Assembly (NCBI RefSeq): GCF_017743995.1
Contig: NZ_JAGHRB010000012.1
Span: 98,032 to 162,031, forward strand
Direction of reading: 5' to 3'
DNA length: 64,000 nt
Source of the DNA: Ruegeria sp. R13_0
GTDB taxonomy: Bacteria > Pseudomonadota > Alphaproteobacteria > Rhodobacterales > Rhodobacteraceae
Every line of letters starts with the position of its first letter. Within the stretch, counting starts at the first letter, position 1. The translations under genes and the position numbers were made by a program. A model generated the notes under the pieces. That model was not told the DNA's origin. It made no database searches and saw only the letters and a program-made list of their open reading frames with translations. Shown piece after piece: positions 25,694 through 33,655 of this stretch.

Positions 25694-26113
25694 ATGGTCG
25701 ACAAAGCAAAGCTAGCCCGCCAGTTTATCGAAGCCATTCCGCATGCGCGCGCCATGGGCCTTCATCTTAGCCAGATCGGGGAAGGTGAGGCCGAGTTGAC
25801 CATGCCTTACAACGAGGATCTGATCGGAGACCCGCGCACGGGCGTGATCCATGGCGGCGCGATTTCGACCATCCTGGATACCTGCTGCGGGGCCGCAGTC
25901 ATGAGCCACCCGTCTTCGCCGGGCGGGACGGCGACGATTGATCTGCGCATTGACTATATGCGCGCCGCCACACCGGGGCAGAGCATCACCGCGCGGGCCA
26001 ATTGCTATCATATCACCCGAAACGTCGCCTTCGTGCGGGCAACGGCGATGGATGACGATCTTGACCTTCCAGTGGCAACCGCCACAGGGTCCTTCACGGT
26101 TGATGGGAAGTAA
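25694..26113 (+). CDS. Hotdog-fold thioesterase (PaaI family)
   Basis: Cleaves an acyl-CoA thioester. The 139-residue hotdog protein has the PaaI-type VIHGGAISTILDTCCGAAVM with HGG at 53-55 and Asp62. The start is taken at ATG 25694 with AGGA 7 nt upstream; an ATG at 25688 and an in-frame GTG at 25634 are less likely. It is followed 2 nt later by a second hotdog gene, pointing to a paired thioesterase module near beta-oxidation. Acyl chain specificity is unknown. Confidence 0.85.
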   Translation: MVDKAKLARQFIEAIPHARAMGLHLSQIGEGEAELTMPYNEDLIGDPRTGVIHGGAISTILDTCCGAAVMSHPSSPGGTATIDLRIDYMRAATPGQSITARANCYHITRNVAFVRATAMDDDLDLPVATATGSFTVDGK

Positions 26114-26115
26114 AC

Positions 26116-26634
26116 ATGGCCCGCTCCCGTCCCGAACCCATGCAAGTGGTCAAACACCGGCGCGACGCCGCCTTGCGCGCCTTGGTCGATGGTGTGCCCT
26201 ATATCCGGTTCCTCAATATCAGCTTCGATCGGCGCGGGGATGAACTGACTGGCGTGCTGAACTTTGACGAGAAACTGATCGGCAACCCGTTTCTTCCAGC
26301 CCTTCATGGCGGCGTGACCGCGGCGTTTCTTGAGGTCACAGCCGTCATCACGCTGAGCTGGGAGCACATGTTCTCGGACATCGAAAGTGGTGAAATTGAT
26401 GCCGAGGCCATTGTCACGGATGAATCGATCCGCTTTCCCAAAACCATCGACTTTACGGTCGACTATTTGCGCTCGGGCCTGCCGCGAGACGCCTATGCGC
26501 GCGCCTTTGTGAACCGGGCTGGACGGCGTTACGCTTCCGTTCGGGTTGAGGCGTGGCAAGACAACCATGCCAAGCTGTTTGCGCAGGCGACCGGGCATTT
26601 CCTGATGCCGCAACAGCCCCGCGACAAGGGCTGA
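26116..26634 (+). CDS. Hotdog-fold thioesterase, second copy
   Basis: A 172-residue hotdog protein of PaaI/YbgC-like type with the active-site segment PALHGGVTAAFLEVTAVITLS. It shares the HGG loop with the preceding thioesterase but is otherwise diverged, with a longer insert before TIDFTVDYLRSG. The tight 2-nt spacing implies translational linkage and possible co-function or heteromer formation (inference). The MATE gene starts 3 nt downstream. Confidence 0.82.
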   Translation: MARSRPEPMQVVKHRRDAALRALVDGVPYIRFLNISFDRRGDELTGVLNFDEKLIGNPFLPALHGGVTAAFLEVTAVITLSWEHMFSDIESGEIDAEAIVTDESIRFPKTIDFTVDYLRSGLPRDAYARAFVNRAGRRYASVRVEAWQDNHAKLFAQATGHFLMPQQPRDKG

Positions 26635-26636
26635 GC

Positions 26637-27953
26637 ATGCAGGATGCCTCGGCACCCATAACTCACAAACGGGTGCTGAAGATCGCGGTTCCCATTGTAT
26701 TGTCGAATGCGACAGTGCCGATCCTTGGCGCGGTGGATACGGGCGTTGTGGGGCAGATGGGGGCGGCTGCTCCGATTGGCGCGGTGGGCATGGGCGCGGT
26801 GATCCTGTCCGCGATCTACTGGATTTTCGGTTTTCTTCGCATGGGCACAACGGGCCTTGCCGCGCAGGCACGCGGGGCCGGAGAGAGCTCCGAGATGCGC
26901 GCCTTGCTCATTCGTGGGTTGATGCTCGGCGGGGCGGCGGGCCTCGTGTTTGTTCTTGCCCAGGTCGCGATCTTCAGTGGCGCGTTCTGGTTATCTCCTG
27001 CTAGCCCCGAGGTTGAAACACTCGCGCGCTCGTACCTTGAGATTCGGATCTGGGGCGCACCCGCGACCATTGCCCTCTATGCGATCACCGGCTGGCTGAT
27101 CGCGGTCGAGCGGACACGGGGTGTGTTCCTTCTACAGATCTGGATGAACGGTCTGAACATCGTGCTGGACCTGTGGTTCGTTCTGGGGCTGGGCTGGGGC
27201 GTCGAAGGCGTGGCGATTGCGACCCTGATCGCGGAGTGGACAGGGTTGGCGCTGGGTCTGTGGCTGTGCCGGGACGGGTTTGCCGGGCAAATATGGCGCG
27301 ACTGGCCGCGTATATTTGACCCCACCCGGCTGCGTCGGATGGTGCAGGTGAACGGAGACATAATGATCCGCTCGGTTCTGCTGACTGGCTCGTTCACCAC
27401 CTTCCTGTTCGTCGGGTCCGATTTAGGAGACGTCAATCTGGCGGCCAATCAGGTGCTGTTGCAATTCCTGGAAATCACCGCTTTTGCGCTGGACGGATTC
27501 GCCTTTTCCGCCGAGGCGCTGGTTGGAGGCGCGGTTGGTGCGCGGGACCGATACCAAGTACGGCGCGCCTCGGTCATGGCGTCTCAGTGGGGCGTTGGTG
27601 GCGCGGTGCTTCTCAGCGCCGTTTTCTTCTTTGCAGGTCCCGCGCTGATTGATCTGATGTCCACCTCTCCCGAAGTACGCGAAGCGGGCCGCACATTCCT
27701 GTTCTGGGCGGCCTTGGCCCCGATCATCGGGGTCGCAAGCTGGATGTTCGACGGTATCTATATCGGAGCCACATGGACCCGCGACATGCGCAATGCGATG
27801 CTGCAATCAGTGGCAATCTATGTGGTCGCTTTGTTCATTCTGGTGCCCGCGTTCGGCAACCATGGCCTGTGGGCCGCGCTGATGGTTCTGAACCTTGCGC
27901 GCGGCGTGACGATGGGTTGGCGTTATCCGAAGCTTGAAGCTCAGGTGGCCTAG
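26637..27953 (+). CDS. MATE-family multidrug/cation antiporter
   Basis: The 438-residue inner-membrane protein has about twelve transmembrane segments in two MatE repeats. Typical features are VPIVLSNATVPILGAVDTGVVGQMG near the N-terminus and WMNGLNIVLDLWFVLGLGWGVEGVA. It probably exports drugs or metabolites using a sodium or proton gradient. The ATG at 26637 was chosen over in-frame upstream codons inside the thioesterase gene. Its stop codon overlaps the stop of the opposite-strand arsC-like gene (shared CTAG). Confidence 0.88.
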   Translation: MQDASAPITHKRVLKIAVPIVLSNATVPILGAVDTGVVGQMGAAAPIGAVGMGAVILSAIYWIFGFLRMGTTGLAAQARGAGESSEMRALLIRGLMLGGAAGLVFVLAQVAIFSGAFWLSPASPEVETLARSYLEIRIWGAPATIALYAITGWLIAVERTRGVFLLQIWMNGLNIVLDLWFVLGLGWGVEGVAIATLIAEWTGLALGLWLCRDGFAGQIWRDWPRIFDPTRLRRMVQVNGDIMIRSVLLTGSFTTFLFVGSDLGDVNLAANQVLLQFLEITAFALDGFAFSAEALVGGAVGARDRYQVRRASVMASQWGVGGAVLLSAVFFFAGPALIDLMSTSPEVREAGRTFLFWAALAPIIGVASWMFDGIYIGATWTRDMRNAMLQSVAIYVVALFILVPAFGNHGLWAALMVLNLARGVTMGWRYPKLEAQVA

Positions 27954-28291
27954 AGAAGCGCGAGTAGATTTTCAGGTGGGCGGCCAATTGCTGCTTTACC
28001 GTCCGAGATAGCCAGAGGGCGTTCGATCAGGATCGGGTTGGCCGCCATGGCTTGGATCAACTCCATGTCCGGCGCGTCCTTTGAAAGGCCCAGCTCCTTG
28101 AACCGCTTCTCGCCCGTGCGCATCATCTTGATGGCTGGCAGGTCCAGCAGGGATTGCGCAGCCTGCAACTCTTCGACCGAGGGGGCGTTCTCAAGGTATT
28201 TCCGAACCTCGATTTCAGCGCCGCGCTCCTCTAGCAAAGCCAATCCCATGCGGGATTTTGAACAACGCGGGTTGTGCCAATATTCGATCAC
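27950..28291 (-). CDS. ArsC-family protein (arsenate reductase / YfgD-like)
   Basis: A 113-residue thioredoxin-fold protein of the glutaredoxin-coupled ArsC family. The catalytic Cys is in HNPRCSKSR near residue 10, followed by [21 protein letters not shown] and a PILIERP segment with the conserved cis-Pro. The start is the GTG at 28291, which forms a GTGA overlap with the pyrD stop and has AGAGG 8 nt upstream. Other members act as arsenate reductases or redox regulators (Spx-like), so detoxification is not certain. It is the last gene of the DUF952-DUF1330-pyrD-arsC operon. Confidence 0.82.
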   Translation of the reverse strand: MIEYWHNPRCSKSRMGLALLEERGAEIEVRKYLENAPSVEELQAAQSLLDLPAIKMMRTGEKRFKELGLSKDAPDMELIQAMAANPILIERPLAISDGKAAIGRPPENLLALL

Positions 28292-29346
28292 AGCCAATCC
28301 TCTCGTTTGCTGCCCACAGCCTGTGCAACGGTGTCAAACCCATCGCGGGTCAATAAGTCATCAAGACCCTTTGCGATATCGGCGGCCAAGGACAGGCCGC
28401 CATAAACCATCGCGGTGTAAAATTGCACGGCCGAAGCGCCTGCGCAGATCTTGGCATAGGCCTGTTCTGCCGAGCTGACGCCGCCCACACCGATCAGAGG
28501 GATTTTCCCATCGGTCAGCTTGCTCAAGCGGGCCAGAACGCGGGTGGATTTCTCAAACAGTGGCGCACCGGACAGGCCGCCTTTTTCGTCCTTGTGCGGG
28601 CTGCGCAGCCCGTCGCGCGACAGGGTCGTGTTGGTGGCGATGACCGCATCCACGCCCGTTTCCGAGGCCACTTCGGCGATGTCCTGCAATTCATCCTCGG
28701 TCAAGTCAGGCGCGATTTTCAGGAAAATGGGCAGAGGGCGCGGCAGTGCATCGCGCGTCTCGATCACACCACTCAACAAAGCGCCAAGGGCCGCCTTGCC
28801 CTGAAGATCGCGCAGTTTTTCGGTGTTTGGGGAGGAGACATTGACCGTCGCGAAATCTAGATGCGCGGCGCAATGGGCCAGCACTTTGGCAAAGTCGCCG
28901 GGCCGGTCATCGCTGTCTTTGTTGGCCCCGAGGTTCAGGCCGATCACCGCATCCTTGGGACGGTTGGCCAGCCGTTTAGCCATTACCTCCATACCATCAT
29001 TGTTGAAGCCGAAACGGTTGATGGCGGCTTTGTGTTCGGTCAGGCGGAACAGGCGGGGTTTTGGGTTGCCGGGTTGAGGGCGCGGGGTCACTGCTCCGAC
29101 CTCGATGAAACCAAACCCTGAGCGGGACAGAGGGGCCAGAACCTCTCCGTTCTTATCGTACCCGGCGGCGAGGCCCACGGGGTTGGGCAGGCGCAACCCG
29201 GCCAGCTCGGTCCGAAGCCGCGGTGACGTCACCGGTCCGCGCGTCGGGGCAAGACCGGCCTTCAGGGCCTTGATCGACAGACCATGGGCTGTTTCAGGGT
29301 CCAAACGGTGTAGGGCGGCGAGGCCCAGTTTCTCGGTCAATTTCAT
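28288..29346 (-). CDS. pyrD: Dihydroorotate dehydrogenase, quinone type (class 2)
   Basis: Oxidises dihydroorotate to orotate with FMN and passes electrons to quinone in pyrimidine synthesis. The 352-residue protein is class 2 because of the N-terminal membrane-association extension ([23 protein letters not shown]...). Motifs include [30 protein letters not shown] and the FMN-phosphate region [27 protein letters not shown]. The class 2 catalytic base, a Ser, is present in NVSSPNT. It overlaps the DUF1330 gene at its start by 4 nt and the arsC-like gene at its end by 4 nt. Confidence 0.94.
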   Translation of the reverse strand: MKLTEKLGLAALHRLDPETAHGLSIKALKAGLAPTRGPVTSPRLRTELAGLRLPNPVGLAAGYDKNGEVLAPLSRSGFGFIEVGAVTPRPQPGNPKPRLFRLTEHKAAINRFGFNNDGMEVMAKRLANRPKDAVIGLNLGANKDSDDRPGDFAKVLAHCAAHLDFATVNVSSPNTEKLRDLQGKAALGALLSGVIETRDALPRPLPIFLKIAPDLTEDELQDIAEVASETGVDAVIATNTTLSRDGLRSPHKDEKGGLSGAPLFEKSTRVLARLSKLTDGKIPLIGVGGVSSAEQAYAKICAGASAVQFYTAMVYGGLSLAADIAKGLDDLLTRDGFDTVAQAVGSKREDWL

Positions 29347-29774
29347 CCGAAAGACGCGCCTCCTTGCGCGGTGCCGCAGCGGATCAGGCGGGAGGTTGCG
29401 ACGGCGGCCTGACGGTGGACCACCGCAGACCGGTAAACCGGGTCTGTTACCATTTCAAGAAACGCGTGGGCAGTAGGATAGCGGGCAATGAACACTTCAT
29501 CCCAAGCCTCGTCCTGCGGTCCGATCAATGTGGTCTGAAACGCCCCACGCCACAGGATCGACGCGCCGATCCTGGCGATGATCGGGGCGGTTTCAGCCCC
29601 ATACTGGCGATAGGCTTCAGCGCCCGTCAGATCTTTATCTGCCAAAGCATGGCCAACCGGGTAGTCGGCCTTGGCGCGAAACCTGACAAGGTTCAGCATC
29701 TCGATAGGTTGATCCCGATCCAATGCCTTGAAGGCTTCGAACTGTTCACGATCGGGATCAATATAGGCGGTCAT
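29343..29774 (-). CDS. DUF1330-domain protein
   Basis: The 143-residue protein fits the dimeric alpha-beta barrel DUF1330 family: [16 protein letters not shown], then [19 protein letters not shown] and [19 protein letters not shown]. Members are small stress or monooxygenase-like proteins of unknown role. The start ATG 29774 overlaps the DUF952 stop by 4 nt, and its own stop overlaps pyrD by 4 nt. Upstream in-frame sequence (proline- and arginine-rich) is not part of the gene. Confidence 0.8.
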   Translation of the reverse strand: MTAYIDPDREQFEAFKALDRDQPIEMLNLVRFRAKADYPVGHALADKDLTGAEAYRQYGAETAPIIARIGASILWRGAFQTTLIGPQDEAWDEVFIARYPTAHAFLEMVTDPVYRSAVVHRQAAVATSRLIRCGTAQGGASFG

Positions 29775-30109
29775 ACCATCTCGCTCGGGAATTGGTGGGT
29801 TTGGCCATCGAAGGGCAGGGGGCGGGACCAAACCACATCGCTGAGCCGGATTTGGCGGTAGAGATGCGGAAACAAGGCCCCACCGCGCGACACTTCCCAT
29901 TTCAAGTCGTCGCCCATGGCGTCAGCGTTGCAGCCAAGCAGTGTCAGACCTTCAACCCCAGCAAAGTGTTTGGCTGCGGTTTCAGCCGCCTGTTCGGCTG
30001 TCGAAAAGTGGACGAACCCGTCAACGATATCAATTGGCGCGCCATCAGTTGCGCCATTTGCCTGCAACGCGGCCCATTCCTCGGCCCGGAATATCTTGTA
30101 GATCAGCAT
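29771..30109 (-). CDS. DUF952-domain protein
   Basis: The 112-residue protein matches the DUF952 family, with the DGFVHFSTAEQAAETAAKHFAG core (about 30-51) and WEVSRGGALFPHLYR. It is of unknown function, often found beside pyrD in alphaproteobacteria. First gene of the four-gene operon; start ATG 30109, with the divergent 5'-nucleotidase gene 109 nt upstream. The conserved His and Ser of the HFST motif suggest a ligand pocket. Confidence 0.82.
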   Translation of the reverse strand: MLIYKIFRAEEWAALQANGATDGAPIDIVDGFVHFSTAEQAAETAAKHFAGVEGLTLLGCNADAMGDDLKWEVSRGGALFPHLYRQIRLSDVVWSRPLPFDGQTHQFPSEMV

Positions 30110-30159
30110 GAGGGTCTGATGCCCCGCATGGCCCGCGGAATCAAGCCGGATTTCCCCCT

Positions 30160-30188
30160 TTGACTCTTCCGCCGCATCAGCGCACGAT
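30160..30188 (+). promoter_or_regulatory. Candidate promoter for the 5'-nucleotidase gene
   Basis: TTGACT (30160-30165) lies 17 bp from CACGAT (30183-30188), about 30 nt upstream of the ATG at 30218. The -35 is good, the -10 modest. A GGGAG ribosome-binding site precedes the start. Prediction by eye only. Confidence 0.35.
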
Positions 30189-30217
30189 CCCGAAAAACAA
30201 AGACAGGGAGTTTCAAC

Positions 30218-31801
30218 ATGGTAAGCCGTCTATTGACGTCGGTCGCGATCCTCGGCCTGAGCGCAGGCATCGCCGCCGCCGACTACAAGCTGACCATTCT
30301 GCACACCAACGACATTCACAGCCGGATCGAGTCGATCAACAAATACGACTCCACTTGCGATGCCGAAGATGAAGCCGAAGGGAAGTGCTTTGGCGGCGTG
30401 GCGCGCCTGAAAACAGCCGTTGACGCCAAGCGCGCTGAACTGGCGGATGAGAATGTACTGTTGCTGGACGCAGGCGATCCGTTTCAGGGCTCACTGTTCT
30501 ACACGACCTACAAAGGTGCTGCCGAGGCTGAGTTCATGGAAGCGATCGGTTATGACGTGATGGCCGTCGGCAACCACGAATTCGATGACGGCCCCGAAGG
30601 TCTGGCAGCCTTCATCGACGCGGTTAGCTTTCCCGTCATCTCGGGCAATCTGGACCTGTCGTCTTCGGCCGAGCTGAAGGACAAGGTGCAAAACCACGTA
30701 GTGCTTGAGGTGGGTGGCCAGAAGATCGGCATCATCTCGGCCCTTGCCACGGATACGGTGGACACGTCCAGCCCGGGCAAGGACGTCGTTTTTCAGGATG
30801 AGGTTGAAAGCCTGAAGGCGGATGTGGCCGCTTTGGAAGCCGAAGGTGTGGATATCATCATCGCGCTGAACCACGTGGGTCTGGCTCAGGATATCAAGAT
30901 CGCCGAACAGGTGCCCGGCCTTGATCTGGTTGTTGGGGGGCACTCGCACACCCTGCTGTCCAACACGGACGAGGACGCGGCTGGTGCATACCCGGTGATG
31001 GTGGGCGATGTTCCGGTGGTCCAGGCCTACGCCTATTCGAAATATCTGGGCGAGATCACCCTGACCTTTGATGATGACGGCAATCTGATTTCGGCAGAGG
31101 GTGAGCCGATTCTGTTGGATGCCTCCGTCGCACCGGACGAGGGCATCGCGGCACGCGTCGCAGAAATGGGCGCCCCGATTGAAGAGATGAAAGGCCGCGT
31201 CGTAGCCAGCTCAGCTGCAACAATCGAAGGCTCGCGTGATGTCTGCCGTGTGCAGGAATGCGAGATGGGCAATCTGGTTGCAGATGCCATGCTGGACCGC
31301 GTTGCGGATCAAGGCGCTCAGATCGCGATTGCGAATGCGGGCGGTCTGCGTGCCTCGATCGACGAAGGCGAGGTCACCATGGGCGAAGTCCTGACGGTCC
31401 TGCCGTTCCAGAACACCCTGTCGACCTTTGAGATCAACGGGCAGGGCGTGATCGACGCGCTGGAAAATGGCGTAAGCCAGGTTGAAGAGGTCAAGGGCCG
31501 GTTCCCGCAGGTCGCAGGCCTGACCTTTACCTGGGACCCCTCAGCCGCCCCGAATGAAGGGCGCATCACCGAGGTGATGGTCGCCGATGGTGACGGTTTC
31601 GTGCCGATTGATCCCTCGGCCACGTATCTGGTGGTGACCAATAACTACGTGCGCAACGGCGGTGACGGCTACAGCGTCTTCGAAGGAGACGACAAGAATG
31701 CCTATGACTTCGGCCCGGATCTGGCGGATGTGACGGCCGAATATCTGGCAGAAAACGCGCCGTACCAGCCTTATCTGGATGGTCGTATCAAGCAGAAGTA
31801 A
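30218..31801 (+). CDS. Periplasmic 5'-nucleotidase / UshA-like metallophosphoesterase
   Basis: Dephosphorylates nucleotides or nucleotide sugars outside the membrane to release nucleoside and phosphate. The 527-residue protein has a cleavable signal peptide (1-21, LLTSVAILGLSAGIAAA), then a binuclear metal site: HTNDIHSR, DAGDPFQG, GNHEFD, NHVG and GGHSHT. The C-terminal 5'-nucleotidase domain (about 335-527) carries NAGGLRASI, with PFQNTL and NNYVRNGGDGY for base stacking. A clear intrinsic terminator follows. The product nucleosides would feed the cdd-deo pathway. Confidence 0.9.
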   Translation: MVSRLLTSVAILGLSAGIAAADYKLTILHTNDIHSRIESINKYDSTCDAEDEAEGKCFGGVARLKTAVDAKRAELADENVLLLDAGDPFQGSLFYTTYKGAAEAEFMEAIGYDVMAVGNHEFDDGPEGLAAFIDAVSFPVISGNLDLSSSAELKDKVQNHVVLEVGGQKIGIISALATDTVDTSSPGKDVVFQDEVESLKADVAALEAEGVDIIIALNHVGLAQDIKIAEQVPGLDLVVGGHSHTLLSNTDEDAAGAYPVMVGDVPVVQAYAYSKYLGEITLTFDDDGNLISAEGEPILLDASVAPDEGIAARVAEMGAPIEEMKGRVVASSAATIEGSRDVCRVQECEMGNLVADAMLDRVADQGAQIAIANAGGLRASIDEGEVTMGEVLTVLPFQNTLSTFEINGQGVIDALENGVSQVEEVKGRFPQVAGLTFTWDPSAAPNEGRITEVMVADGDGFVPIDPSATYLVVTNNYVRNGGDGYSVFEGDDKNAYDFGPDLADVTAEYLAENAPYQPYLDGRIKQK

Positions 31802-31806
31802 GATCT

Positions 31807-31844
31807 GAAAAGCCGTACACGTTTGGGTGCGGCTTTTTCTTTTG
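31807..31844 (+). terminator. Intrinsic terminator after the 5'-nucleotidase gene
   Basis: AAAAGCCG (31808-31815) pairs with CGGCTTTT (31830-31837), the stem continuing inward about 3 bp, followed by TCTTTT. It lies 6 nt after the stop. Confidence 0.85.
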
Positions 31845-31889
31845 GCTGAAATCGCATCCCGCAACGATCCGGGATTGGACAACGGACTG

Positions 31890-32555
31890 ATGTGCGGACG
31901 GTTTGCAATCACTTTGCCCAATGACGCGATGGCGCAGCTGTTTGCCGCGCGCCCTGCCAATGCCTTGCCTGAGGTACCCAACTATAACGTCTGCCCGACC
32001 AATCCGGTGCATGTCGTTCGTGCAGGAGACTCTGGTCGTCGGCTGGATGCGTTGCGTTGGGGCTTTCTGCCCCATTGGTACAAGGCCGAAAATGCAGGCC
32101 CCTTGTTGATCAACGCACGGGCCGAGACTCTGGCCGAAAAACCCGCTTTTCGCGACGCCTGCCGATCGCGGCGCTGCCTGATCGTGGCGACAGGGTTCTA
32201 TGAATGGACCAAGTCCCAGCAGGGCACGCGCCTGCCGTGGTACATCCACCGTAAGGACGGCGCGCCCATCGCCTTTGCGGGTGTCTGGCAGGATTGGGGG
32301 CCGGAAGAGGCGCGGCAATCCACCTGTGCAATCGTGACGACTCAGACGAACCAGAACCTGTCGGCCATTCATCACCGGATGCCTTTGATTTTAGAGCCCG
32401 ACGGTTGGTCCCTTTGGTTGGGAGAGGCGGGCAAAGGTGCGGCGCGGTTGATGCAACCGGGTGCCGAAGACGTGCTGGAGTTTCATCGTGTCGACCCCGC
32501 CGTGAACTCCAACCGGGCGTCTGGCCCGGACCTGATCGAAGTCATCGAGGACTAG
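31890..32555 (+). CDS. SOS response-associated peptidase (SRAP/YedK/HMCES family)
   Basis: Shields abasic sites in single-stranded DNA by forming a thiazolidine DNA-protein crosslink through Cys2. The 221-residue protein begins MCGRF, exposing Cys2 after Met removal. It has the other conserved residues: Asn in LINARAET, Glu in GFYEW and His in SAIHHRMP. The ATG at 31890 is required for Cys2; an in-frame upstream start at 31827 would bury it. Cotranscription with selU is possible (47-nt gap). Confidence 0.92.
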   Translation: MCGRFAITLPNDAMAQLFAARPANALPEVPNYNVCPTNPVHVVRAGDSGRRLDALRWGFLPHWYKAENAGPLLINARAETLAEKPAFRDACRSRRCLIVATGFYEWTKSQQGTRLPWYIHRKDGAPIAFAGVWQDWGPEEARQSTCAIVTTQTNQNLSAIHHRMPLILEPDGWSLWLGEAGKGAARLMQPGAEDVLEFHRVDPAVNSNRASGPDLIEVIED

Positions 32556-32602
32556 CTGCGAATGCGTTCCCCTTGCTTGCGACTAAAAGACGGGTGCTTG
32601 GT

Positions 32603-33655
32603 ATGGCACTGAAATTTAAAGATTTACCGCAGCTCTACGCGCATGGGTTTGATACGGTCATCGACGTCCGCAGCCCGGCAGAGTTCGCCGAAGACCACCT
32701 GCCGGGGGCGATCAATCTGCCGGTTCTGGACAATGAAGAACGCGCGCGGGTCGGTACGATCTACAAACAGCAAAGCCCTTTTCTCGCGCGAAAGCTAGGG
32801 GCGGCGCTGGTGTTTCGCAATGCGGCCAACCATATCGAGCATCGCCTCAGCCATCATAAGGGGAACTGGCGGCCCTTGGTCTATTGCTGGCGCGGCGGGC
32901 AACGCTCGGGCTCGTTTACATGGACGTTGCAGCAGATCGGCTGGCAGGCGGATGTCGTCGATGGAGGGTATCGGACCTATCGCCGGCTGGTGAAGGAGTA
33001 CCTGTACGACCAGCCGCTGCCCTTCCAACTGATCGCGCTGGACGGCTTCACCGGCACCGCCAAAACCGAGTTGTTGCACCATCTGGATCGCCGTGGCGTG
33101 CAAGTGGTTGATCTGGAGGGGCTTGCCAACCATCGCGGCTCACTGCTGGGGGAAAGGCCAGGTGGGCAGCCCAGTCAGAAGGCTTTTGAATCCGCCCTGT
33201 CAGCCGCCTTTTGCGCCCTGGACCCATCTCGCCCCGTGGTGGTCGAGGCGGAGTCGTCGAAAATAGGCGATCGTATCCTGCCGCCCAGCGTCTGGACCGC
33301 GATGTGCGCCGCGCCGCGTATTCATATCGACGCGCCTTTGTCTGCCCGGTCGGCTTACCTGACGCGGGCGTATGACGACATCCTGTCGGATACCGAGCGC
33401 CTTCGGGATCGCCTGTCTCCACTGCGATCTCATCGCGGGCATGAGGTCGTGGACGGGTGGTTGAACCTCATGTCGTCGGGCGACAAACAGGCTTTGACGC
33501 GTGCGTTGATGGAGCAGCACTATGATCCGGCCTACGCCAAATCCCAGCGACAACACCCGGCCAAGACTTTGGCGCGGATTGAGATCGCACGGTTGGATGG
33601 CAATGGCCTGAAGGGCGCGGCGGATCGCATCAAAAACACGCTGGATCAGCTTTGA
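32603..33655 (+). CDS. selU: tRNA 2-selenouridine synthase
   Basis: Replaces sulfur of 2-thiouridine at the wobble position of certain tRNAs with selenium from selenophosphate. The 350-residue protein has an N-terminal rhodanese domain with active-site Cys95 in YCWRGGQRSG and a C-terminal P-loop domain. The Walker A is GFTGTAKT (148-155), with Ala where most have Gly before Lys. Also named MnmH/YbbB. It is convergent with and overlaps by 10 nt the SelD fusion gene that makes its substrate, so the two selenium genes face each other. Confidence 0.92.
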   Translation: MALKFKDLPQLYAHGFDTVIDVRSPAEFAEDHLPGAINLPVLDNEERARVGTIYKQQSPFLARKLGAALVFRNAANHIEHRLSHHKGNWRPLVYCWRGGQRSGSFTWTLQQIGWQADVVDGGYRTYRRLVKEYLYDQPLPFQLIALDGFTGTAKTELLHHLDRRGVQVVDLEGLANHRGSLLGERPGGQPSQKAFESALSAAFCALDPSRPVVVEAESSKIGDRILPPSVWTAMCAAPRIHIDAPLSARSAYLTRAYDDILSDTERLRDRLSPLRSHRGHEVVDGWLNLMSSGDKQALTRALMEQHYDPAYAKSQRQHPAKTLARIEIARLDGNGLKGAADRIKNTLDQL

